6,361 bases of DNA from Planctomycetales bacterium. Lineage in GTDB: Bacteria > Planctomycetota > Planctomycetia > Gemmatales > Gemmataceae. The notes under the pieces are model-generated. The model was given only the letters and a program-made list of their open reading frames with translations, did no database searches and had not been told where the DNA came from. The position numbers were made by a program, and so were the translations under genes. This document shows, piece after piece, positions 1 through 5,547 of the stretch; positions within the stretch are counted from its first letter, which is position 1, and each line of letters starts with the position of its first letter. The DNA is taken from positions 1-6,361 of the forward strand of contig JAGVLI010000824.1 of the NCBI GenBank assembly GCA_020054355.1. The letters run 5' to 3'.

Positions 1-393
1 CAGCGCATCACCGGACCCTGGCCGATCTCGGTCGATGCCCCGGTCTCGCCGCGCTACTGGTACGCCGCCGCCAAGGTCTTTCTCGAAGCCGCCGGCCGGT
101 CGTTCTCCGATGCGCAGTACATTCCGAGCGTCATTGCCGTGCGGTTGGGCTGGTGCCCGCGCAGCGTCGAGCAAACGGAAGAAATCCGGGCGGCGAACTG
201 GGCGCAGAACGTTTACCTCAGCCCCGCCGATGCCGGCCGTTTCTTCGCCTGCGCGGTGCAGGCCCAGGCGGAATTGCCCTGGGCGGTGGTCTACGCCACC
301 AGCAAGCCGGTGGATCGCGAATTGGTGGACCTGATGCCGTCGCGCCAGTTGCTCGGCTATGTGCCGCGCGACACCTGGCCGCAGGGAATCTAG
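1..393 (+). CDS. NAD-dependent epimerase/dehydratase family protein, C-terminal part (5' end outside window)
   Basis: The reading frame is open from base 1 to a TAG at 391-393, giving 130 residues; the start and the NAD-binding Rossmann N-terminus lie outside the window. The visible part contains YAAAK (residues 21-25), which fits the YxxxK catalytic motif of extended short-chain dehydrogenases, then a strand of the type 'SVIAVRLGWCPR', a 'YLSPADAGRFFACAV' segment corresponding to the conserved 'sprDla' helix, and a tail with 'ATSKPVD...LLGYVPRDTWP', which matches the 'S-n...lGy-P-d' ending of uronate dehydrogenase/UDP-sugar epimerase-like proteins. Such enzymes act in the cytoplasm on sugars or uronates with NAD(P). 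The exact substrate cannot be told from this part. The gene converges on the SGNH hydrolase gene, with a strong hairpin between them. Family assignment is fairly sure; specificity is unknown. Confidence 0.78.
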   Translation, partial: QRITGPWPISVDAPVSPRYWYAAAKVFLEAAGRSFSDAQYIPSVIAVRLGWCPRSVEQTEEIRAANWAQNVYLSPADAGRFFACAVQAQAELPWAVVYATSKPVDRELVDLMPSRQLLGYVPRDTWPQGI

Positions 394-440
394 TGCAGGC
401 TTCAGATCGATCCCACGGTCAGTGTCAATTTCAGATGCCT

Positions 441-492
441 CGGTCCGCACAGCGGACCCTACGCAGTTTCGTAGGGTCCGCTGTGCGGACCG
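441..492. repeat. Paired-palindrome (REPIN-like) hairpin between convergent genes
   Basis: A perfect 22-bp stem (441-462 with 471-492) encloses an 8-base loop, gcagtttc. Each arm is itself a 17-bp palindrome with a three-base centre: ggtccgc-aca-gcggacc at 442-458 and ggtccgc-tgt-gcggacc at 475-491. It is therefore two inverted copies of one small palindrome. It starts 47 bases after the stop of the epimerase gene and 6 bases after the stop of the SGNH gene, so it could end transcription from both sides, but neither strand has a T run after it. A dispersed REP/REPIN-type repeat is at least as likely. Confidence 0.7.
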
Positions 493-498
493 ACCCGG

Positions 499-1755
499 CT
501 ACTCCGGATAGTTGCGGTGTTGCTCCGTCAACAGCGGCGCCATCATCTCCGCCAGCGTGATGTGGCCCATGTAAGCCGGGTGCCCTTCGTTCGCCAGCCA
601 GGCCCAGGCAAACGGCTCACCTCGATAATAGGCCAGCTGGGTGATGTCGGCGGCGGCGACCTTTTCTTCCTCCACCAGTTCCTTGAGCGCCTTCGCGATC
701 TCCGGTTGCAGCTTGGCGATGCCGCCGATCGGCGTCGGACTCATGAGGATGATCTGATCGGTCTTGGTCTTCGCGCGGGCGATCAGTTTCTTCATGTCGG
801 CTTTCCAGGTTGCCAGTGGCGTCTTGGCCCAGCTCAGGTCATTGGCGCCGAACTCCAGAATGACCAGATCGTTCGGCCCGGCCTCGTCCACGACTTCCTT
901 GTCCACGACCTTGAGCGCTTGCGCCGCGGTCCAGCCGCCGTGACCGTGCTGGATGGGAGTAATGCCCTGATAGCCGAAGTGCTGCTCGGCCAGCCGCGCC
1001 AGGTGTGCGAAGTAGAGGAACGGCACGCCGTCCGCTCCCTTGACGTTCCAGGTGCCGCGCGACATTTGCGCGCCGGCGGTCACGGAGTCGCCCAGCGCGA
1101 TGACCTTGAACGGTTGCTTCGCCTTGGCCCGCGCGCGGGTCTTCGCCAGGTGCTCGATGCCGAAAAGAATCTCCTTGCTGGAAATGGCGGCATCCGGCCC
1201 GCTCTGTGGCTCGATCTTCGGCTGCGGCTCGAACTGCGGCGACTCGGTGCCGATGCGGTCGAGGATCAGCCAGGTCTTTTCCTCGATCGGTCCCTGCACC
1301 GTCACCAGCAGCTGGAAGCCCAGGCGCGGCTTGTCGCGGCTGGTGCCGAGCTTCTCCCAGGGAAAATCGAGCTTTTTCCACTCGGTGCCCACCTCGGCCG
1401 GAATGTTGCCAACCTTGATGGTCAACTTCCTCGACGCCTTGGCATAGAGGGTGATGCCGGCGCTGCCGGCCGGATAGGCATCCTTTTCGTAAGCAACTAC
1501 GCCCTTGCTGCCCTTCTCGAAGACGCACTTCATGGCCACGTCGCCGGTCACGGAATCCTTGGTGGCCCAGACGCGCGTCTTGAGCGGCAGGATGTCTTCC
1601 TTCTTGCCCAAGTCGGGACAGAACCACATGCCGGTGCGGTTCTCGGTGTTGCCCTGGGGCATGTCGAGCGGGGTAAAGGTCACGTCGGCCGCCGTGGCAG
1701 GACCAAATGCCGCGACTGCCAGCAACCAGGCCAGGATGGCTCGCCGACTTTTCAT
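499..1755 (-). CDS. Secreted SGNH/GDSL-family hydrolase with N-terminal jelly-roll-like domain
   Basis: A 418-residue protein, probably an exported carbohydrate or acyl esterase. Residues 1-23 form a signal peptide (basic MKSRR, hydrophobic core, ATAA cleavage region). Residues about 25-175 look like a beta-sandwich, carbohydrate-binding-like domain (alternating strands, 'W-K-K-L-D-F-P-W'). The C-terminal domain has the SGNH blocks: GDS with the nucleophile Ser at 222-224, a block II glycine in 'GHGGW' near 273, G-A-N-D at 303-306, and the catalytic His at 392 in 'NEGHPAYMGH'. The usual Asp three residues before that His is Asn389. I chose ATG 1753-1755 because it has GGAG six bases upstream and begins the signal peptide. 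The longer frame, to 1836, would put 27 non-signal residues in front and start inside a palindrome. Family is sure; substrate is unknown. Confidence 0.9.
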   Translation of the reverse strand: MKSRRAILAWLLAVAAFGPATAADVTFTPLDMPQGNTENRTGMWFCPDLGKKEDILPLKTRVWATKDSVTGDVAMKCVFEKGSKGVVAYEKDAYPAGSAGITLYAKASRKLTIKVGNIPAEVGTEWKKLDFPWEKLGTSRDKPRLGFQLLVTVQGPIEEKTWLILDRIGTESPQFEPQPKIEPQSGPDAAISSKEILFGIEHLAKTRARAKAKQPFKVIALGDSVTAGAQMSRGTWNVKGADGVPFLYFAHLARLAEQHFGYQGITPIQHGHGGWTAAQALKVVDKEVVDEAGPNDLVILEFGANDLSWAKTPLATWKADMKKLIARAKTKTDQIILMSPTPIGGIAKLQPEIAKALKELVEEEKVAAADITQLAYYRGEPFAWAWLANEGHPAYMGHITLAEMMAPLLTEQHRNYPE

Positions 1756-1761
1756 GCGCAA

Positions 1762-1765
1762 CTCC
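1762..1765 (-). promoter_or_regulatory. Ribosome binding site that fixes the SGNH hydrolase start
   Basis: The - strand reads GGAG, then six bases, then ATG at 1755. It overlaps an alternative in-frame ATG at 1765-1767, which has no comparable site and would leave the signal peptide four residues further in. This supports 1755 as the start. Confidence 0.65.
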
Positions 1766-1823
1766 ATTTCATGGTTTCTTGCGGAAATCGTTCGGTGGAT
1801 GGCGCGCCCAGGAAGCAGCCGCG

Positions 1824-1879
1824 AAAAAAGAGCCATGACTAGCTGACAGCTATCAGCTGATAGCTGTCAGCTAGTCATG
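1824..1879 (-). terminator. Perfect 46-bp palindrome plus T6: probable terminator of the kinase gene
   Basis: Bases 1834-1879 are a perfect palindrome of two 23-bp arms with no spacer (centre 1856/1857). On the - strand it begins 33 bases after the kinase stop codon and is followed by GCTC and then six T (1824-1829), the layout of an intrinsic terminator. Its core is unusual: the palindromic tetramer AGCT occurs five times at exactly 7-bp spacing (1841, 1848, 1855, 1862, 1869), separated by gac, atc, gat and gtc. A protein-binding operator for the SGNH gene, whose start is 79 bases further on, is an alternative or extra role. Confidence 0.6.
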
Positions 1880-1912
1880 AAATGAATTCGCCCGACCATT
1901 GCTGGTTCCGGC

Positions 1913-4900
1913 TCATCGCCGCTCGTAGCTGCGCGCCCCCGGCCGTTCCTGCTCGCCGACGTTCTCGCGCAGCTTCTCGTTCGATAGATCGCGGTACGCT
2001 TGCTTGTCGCTCTCGATGCGCGTGAGCAACTGGGCGAACGCCTCGTCCACTTTCCGCAAGCGTTTCAGGCCTTCTTCGAGGATTTCCCAGTCGCCCTGCG
2101 AGCCTTCGCCGCCGGGCTGGAAGTCCTGCTGGCGCTTTTGCAGGTGGTCGCGCACCGCCGGCGTCTGCTCGCGATAGCGCGGCGCTTGCTCCGCGATGCG
2201 GTCAATGGCCTGGAAGAACTCGTTGCGTGCCTGTTCCAGCTGGTTTTGCCGTTCCTGGCGCGGCTTGCCGGCTACCTTCCGGAACGTCTCGCTGGCCTGG
2301 GCATACTCGCCTTCCAGACCTTGCAGCCGTTCCTGGAGGGTTTCCAGCGGCTTCATCGCCTGGCGGCGCTGGGTGCGCGCCGTGTCGAGGGCCTGCTTCG
2401 CGGCGGTGGCCAGGCGTTCCACGTCGTCCCGCATCTGCTTCAGCCCCTGCACGTGCAGGGAGAGCGTGCGGCGCGCGCGCGCCAGGCGCGGCACGGCGGC
2501 GCGATACTGCTCGGTGTCTTCCTTGCTGGTGAAGATGCCGGGCTTCTCGTCGGTGAACTGTTTGATGACCTTCAGCAGCGAATCCAGTTCGCGCTGGGCG
2601 AGCGTCGCGGTCAGCTTCAGGCTTTCGTCCAGCCGTTCGGCCGTTGCCTGGCGTTCCTCGACGACCGGGCTGGGGTTGTCCCGCAGTTGATTGATCTCGG
2701 CCTGCAGCCGCTCTTGCTGATTCATCCAGATCTTCTCGCTGCGGTCCAGGTCGCTGTCGCGGTACAGTTGCCCGTGGCGCGCCAGCCGCGACAACTGCTT
2801 CGTGCTCTTCGAGCCGTGCGGCTTTTCGCCGACGCGGTTGTAGGCTTCGACCAGCGGATTGATGATGTTCCGCAGGTCGTCGTGCAGGGCGCTCAGCGTC
2901 TGCAAGTTCTGCCGGTCCTGGACGACTTCGGGATCGTTCGGGTCGCCCGCTTCCGGCTTGCCCAGCCGCAGGGCCTTGACGGCGGCCTGCATTTCCAGCT
3001 GCACCTGGCGGAACGAACCGTAGAACTCGCCGAGATCGCCGTACATCTGCCAGCACTTGCCCAGGTCTTCCGGCGCCTGCTGCAACTGGTCCACCAGGCC
3101 CTGGATGGTGCGCAGCCGCTGCCGCCAGGTGGGCGCCAGCCGCACCGCCTTGTCGATCAGCGGACGGAGCTTGCTGATGTCCGGCCGCTTGACCTGTGGG
3201 GCGCGTTCCTGACGCGGCGGGGCGCGGTTCGGATCGGGCTGGCGTGGCTCCTTCATGCCGCGAATGACCTGGCGGGCGGATTCATCGTCGAGCAGGCGGT
3301 TTTTCAGGAACGGATGTTCCAGGGCCTCTCGCGGGGTCGGCCGTTTCTTCGGGTCCGGGTGCATCAGCCAGTTGACGAAATCGACGTAGTCGGTGCCGAC
3401 GCCATGCACGCCCGGTTGCTTCTCGCGGTCGCCCTTCGGGTTGACGACCTTGGACGACGGGCGGTCCTCGCTGCCCGGCTGCAAGGGCCGCATCGGGTTG
3501 TCGCCCTTGGCGCTCTCGGCGTACTGGTAGGCGTTGAGCATCCAGGCGTACTGGTTTTGCTCGTCGCCCGGCTTTTTCGGCACGTTGTAGTTGAAGCTCT
3601 CCTTCTCGCCGACCCGGAAGGTGCTGGACCCGACGGCGAAGACGTCGCCCTTGGGGTCGCCTTCCAGCCCGTCGTGCGTGATGTAGCCGGGCGTGTAGGC
3701 CGGGGCGCGCTGGCCTTCCTCGATCGCGCCGCCCATGTCCATGAGCTTGACGTTGCCCTCGCCGTCGTACATCAGGTTTTCGGGCTTGACGTCGTTGTGG
3801 CGGATGCCCAGGCCGTGCATGTGGTCCAGACCCTGAAGCATGCCGATCAGCGAGTGCTGGATCGCGCCCCAGTATTCCTCCTGCTTGATCTGGCCCTGCT
3901 TGAGCTGTTCGGACAGCTGCTTCATGGCGCCTTTCATGTCGCCGCCCGGCAACGACTCCATGACCATGCCCGGCTCGCCATTGATCGTCTGCCGGCCGAG
4001 GACGCGGGCGATGTTCGGATGATCGCCGACTTTCTCGTAGTACTCCACCTCTTGCTTCAAGCCCTTCATGCTGTGGAAGGACTTGAACACCAGCGGCGGA
4101 TCGTCGTCGCTCGTCCGGTTCAGGGCGTACACCCGGCCCTGGCCGCCCGACCCCAGTTCCTGGCCCTGGGTATAGTGGCTGATGTCGATGCTCTCTTGCC
4201 AGTGCTTGCTGGCGAGCGCACTGCGGACGTTGCGTTCCAGTTCCTCGGCGGCGGCCAGCATCTCGGACTCGACCGCATCGTCCGAGCAAGCGTTTTCGAG
4301 GCGCTGGAACTCCTTGACCAGGGGCGCGGCGCGCTTCGGGGCCCGGTTGTTCAGCTCATCCAGGAGCGGGCCGATGTGCCGCAGCTGCTCTTTCAGGGCC
4401 TGCTGGTAATCCTCCTTCGTGACGCCCTTGTCCTTGCTCTTTTGAAAACGGACGATCAATTCCTCCACCGCGTCCAGGCCCTTCAACGCGGACTCGTAGC
4501 TGCCTTCCTGGGCCTCTTCGACCGCGCGGTCGTAGCGCTGCCGGAGGAACTTGTGCGGCCCGGCGCCGAATTCCCCTAACGCGGTCTGCACTCGGCCCGC
4601 CATTGCGTCGGCCCGCTCCTGCCACTTGCCCGCGAGCGGATCGACCTCCGGTTCTTCGTTATCGCGTTCTTCGAGTTGCGGTTCCTGGTAGTCGTTCTCC
4701 GACTTGCCCTGGACGAACTCCGCTTGCAGCGTGACGCCGGCTTCCTTCTGCGCGATTTCGCGCACCAGGGTCTTCCAGCGGGTCGCGGGCGATTTCGGCG
4801 TCTCGAAGACGACCTTGCCCTGGTCGCCGAGATAGCAGGTGCCGGACACCACGGCGGTGCCGCCGCTCTGTTTCTTGGCCGATTCGATCCTTGTCTTCGG

Positions 4901-5032
4901 CACCTTGCGCCGGCTGACAAGCAGCACGCCCTTGGCGCCGCCGCCCTTGAGAACCAGGGCGAAGAACATCCGCTTTTCGGGCTTGGCTCGCTTGGCCAGT
5001 TGCAGCGCCTGGGCCAGTTCCTTATTTGGCAT
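1913..5032 (-). CDS. Large YpkA/YopO-like Ser/Thr protein kinase with novel N-terminal domain and long helical C-terminus
   Basis: A 1039-residue protein with no signal peptide or membrane segment. Residues about 20-110 form a compact alpha/beta domain I cannot name ('FALVLKGGGAKG...'); 130-275 are helical. The kinase domain spans about 286-577: glycine loop G294-S-G-G-Q-G299, ATP lysine K317, probable helix C Glu328, catalytic H412-N-D414 with K416 and N419, D432-M-G434 for DFG, D463 and R564. APE is replaced by 'TPGY' (447-450). Residues 580-1039 are charged, Gln-rich, coiled-coil-like helices. By recall, segments 378-391, 412-419, 540-549 and 582-588 match Yersinia YpkA/YopO, a type III effector kinase that phosphorylates host actin-associated proteins. 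All catalytic residues are present, so activity is expected; targets are unknown. A generic planctomycete STPK is the alternative. The ATG at 5030-5032 is preceded by AGAGG at six bases. The gene appears to be monocistronic. Confidence 0.9.
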   Translation of the reverse strand: MPNKELAQALQLAKRAKPEKRMFFALVLKGGGAKGVLLVSRRKVPKTRIESAKKQSGGTAVVSGTCYLGDQGKVVFETPKSPATRWKTLVREIAQKEAGVTLQAEFVQGKSENDYQEPQLEERDNEEPEVDPLAGKWQERADAMAGRVQTALGEFGAGPHKFLRQRYDRAVEEAQEGSYESALKGLDAVEELIVRFQKSKDKGVTKEDYQQALKEQLRHIGPLLDELNNRAPKRAAPLVKEFQRLENACSDDAVESEMLAAAEELERNVRSALASKHWQESIDISHYTQGQELGSGGQGRVYALNRTSDDDPPLVFKSFHSMKGLKQEVEYYEKVGDHPNIARVLGRQTINGEPGMVMESLPGGDMKGAMKQLSEQLKQGQIKQEEYWGAIQHSLIGMLQGLDHMHGLGIRHNDVKPENLMYDGEGNVKLMDMGGAIEEGQRAPAYTPGYITHDGLEGDPKGDVFAVGSSTFRVGEKESFNYNVPKKPGDEQNQYAWMLNAYQYAESAKGDNPMRPLQPGSEDRPSSKVVNPKGDREKQPGVHGVGTDYVDFVNWLMHPDPKKRPTPREALEHPFLKNRLLDDESARQVIRGMKEPRQPDPNRAPPRQERAPQVKRPDISKLRPLIDKAVRLAPTWRQRLRTIQGLVDQLQQAPEDLGKCWQMYGDLGEFYGSFRQVQLEMQAAVKALRLGKPEAGDPNDPEVVQDRQNLQTLSALHDDLRNIINPLVEAYNRVGEKPHGSKSTKQLSRLARHGQLYRDSDLDRSEKIWMNQQERLQAEINQLRDNPSPVVEERQATAERLDESLKLTATLAQRELDSLLKVIKQFTDEKPGIFTSKEDTEQYRAAVPRLARARRTLSLHVQGLKQMRDDVERLATAAKQALDTARTQRRQAMKPLETLQERLQGLEGEYAQASETFRKVAGKPRQERQNQLEQARNEFFQAIDRIAEQAPRYREQTPAVRDHLQKRQQDFQPGGEGSQGDWEILEEGLKRLRKVDEAFAQLLTRIESDKQAYRDLSNEKLRENVGEQERPGARSYERR

Positions 5033-5038
5033 GATGCA

Positions 5039-5043
5039 CCTCT
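5039..5043 (-). promoter_or_regulatory. Ribosome binding site of the kinase gene
   Basis: The - strand reads AGAGG, six bases (TGCATC), then ATG at 5030-5032. It is a good Shine-Dalgarno match at normal spacing and supports this start codon. Confidence 0.65.
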
Positions 5044-5082
5044 TCGACGAAACGTTTGGCAGCCCCGCAGCGGCTCCCGTTC

Positions 5083-5112
5083 ATTTTACAATGGCGATCC
5101 TCCCTGTGTCAG
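5083..5112 (-). promoter_or_regulatory. Candidate sigma70-type promoter of the kinase gene
   Basis: The - strand has CTGACA (5107-5112, five of six to TTGACA), an 18-bp spacer and TAAAAT (5083-5088, five of six to TATAAT). Transcription would begin near 5076, giving a leader of about 44 bases that contains the ribosome binding site. This is a consensus match only; planctomycete promoters are poorly defined. Confidence 0.45.
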
Positions 5113-5175
5113 ACTACGCCGGCGCGGCCTCGAAAGTCCACGCTTCCCGGCCAATAAGGAAGCCGAATACGAGCC

Positions 5176-5230
5176 AGCCCCGTTCACGGGGCTGGCCGCG
5201 CAGCGGTGTAGGCCCGCCGTTCACGGCGGG
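5176..5230 (+). repeat. Left outer arm of inverted repeat (hairpins A+B)
   Basis: These 55 bases are the inverted counterpart of 5411-5465, matching at 52 positions with no gap. The shared 22 bases between the hairpins (5195-5216) are identical. Two of the three differences form a compensating base-pair change: C5217-G5226 here against T5415-A5424 in the other arm. The third is G5194 against the complement of A5447, between the hairpins. Confidence 0.85.
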
Positions 5231-5275
5231 TAGGGGAATGAGAGAACCTTCGATTTCGACTGCCTCCAAACAGCG

Positions 5276-5367
5276 AGCCCCGTTCACGGGGCTTCTCGCG
5301 GTTCGGCTTGAGCCTCACGGCAACCCGTGGCTGAAGCCCAACGGCAAGAAGCCCCGTGAACGGGGCT
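5276..5367. repeat. Inner inverted pair (hairpins C and D) with related inner flanks
   Basis: The 18-bp palindrome agccccgttcacggggct at 5276-5293 is repeated in reverse orientation at 5350-5367. The flanks facing the centre are also related: the sequence after C resembles the reverse complement of that before D over roughly 25 bases, with several substitutions and one small indel. The inner pair has thus diverged more in its flanks than the outer pair. Confidence 0.7.
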
Positions 5368-5406
5368 TTGGGATCAGAGTCATTCGTGTGTTGATTCGTA
5401 TTTCTC

Positions 5407-5428
5407 AAAACCCGTCGTGAACGACGGG
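5407..5428 (-). terminator. Hairpin E followed by TTTT: weak terminator candidate for the alpha/beta hydrolase gene
   Basis: On the - strand a 7-bp GC-rich stem (5411-5428, loop TTCA) is followed directly by TTTTGAGAAA. It lies about 120 bases after the hydrolase stop codon. The T run is short, and the hairpin belongs to the repeat cluster, so termination may be a by-product of the repeat. Confidence 0.35.
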
Positions 5429-5465
5429 CCTACACCGCTGCGCGGCAAGCCCCGTGAACGGGGCT
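5411..5465 (-). repeat. Right outer arm of inverted repeat (hairpins E+F)
   Basis: This is the inverted copy of 5176-5230 (52 of 55 identical). Hairpin E carries a T-A pair (5415-5424) where hairpin B has C-G, so the stem stays fully paired in both copies. Confidence 0.85.
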
Positions 5466-5547
5466 TCAGTTCGGTGAGACTAGCCGAAAAAAGCAGAGAC
5501 CAATGCTCCCTCTCTTGCCAGCGGCGGCAGGCTTTTCGGCTCCCGGT

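Larger units (their letters stand above)
5173..5466. repeat. Symmetric cluster of six small hairpins (large imperfect palindrome)
   Basis: Six short palindromes lie in 294 bp: A 5173-5196, B 5213-5230, C 5276-5293, D 5349-5368, E 5411-5428, F 5447-5466. A, B and C have the loop TTCA; D, E and F have its reverse complement TGAA. A, C, D and F share agccccg/cggggct arms; B and E have different GC arms. The order mirrors itself (A with F, B with E, C with D) about base 5320-5322, and an imperfect hairpin around 5306-5338 (cacgg 5316-5320 with ccgtg 5325-5329) sits at the centre. No credible gene lies in the whole 515-bp gap (5033-5547); frames across it only translate the repeats. It may be a REP/MITE-like non-autonomous element or a structured RNA region. 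Confidence 0.85.

Noticed and set aside
1756..1836. Upstream extension of the SGNH hydrolase to ATG 1834-1836
   Set aside because: It would add 27 residues ahead of a proper signal peptide, and its start lies inside the 46-bp palindrome without a ribosome binding site.
517..1842. 441-codon open frame on the + strand opposite the SGNH hydrolase
   Set aside because: It is a shadow of a gene with signal peptide and catalytic blocks; its product is Arg/Leu-rich and lacks motifs.
2445..2460. 16-bp perfect palindrome ccctgcacgtgcaggg inside the kinase gene
   Set aside because: It lies within coding sequence encoding the helical tail, has no partner or flanking signal, and fits codon usage in GC-rich DNA.
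2000..4579. 859-codon open frame on the + strand opposite the kinase gene
   Set aside because: It is antisense to a gene with clear kinase motifs; its translation is Leu/Arg/Val-rich and low in complexity with no domain. Long antisense frames are expected in GC-rich genes.
5184..5408. 74-codon - strand frame and overlapping + frames (4839-5420) in the hairpin cluster
   Set aside because: They translate the palindromic repeats (recurring APFTGL and KPRERG) and have no ribosome binding site or family resemblance.
5173..5466. CRISPR array
   Set aside because: The repeats alternate orientation, spacing is irregular, spacers are partly inverted copies of each other, and no cas gene is seen.
5161..5488. 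agccgaa at 5161-5167 and 5482-5488 as a target site duplication around the hairpin cluster
   Set aside because: The copies lie 5 and 15 bases from the outer hairpins rather than at their edges, and a 7-mer match over this distance can be chance.
5482..5541. agccgaaaa/ttttcggct inverted pair after the hydrolase stop as a terminator
   Set aside because: The 9-bp arms are separated by 42 bases, too long a loop for a typical intrinsic terminator.
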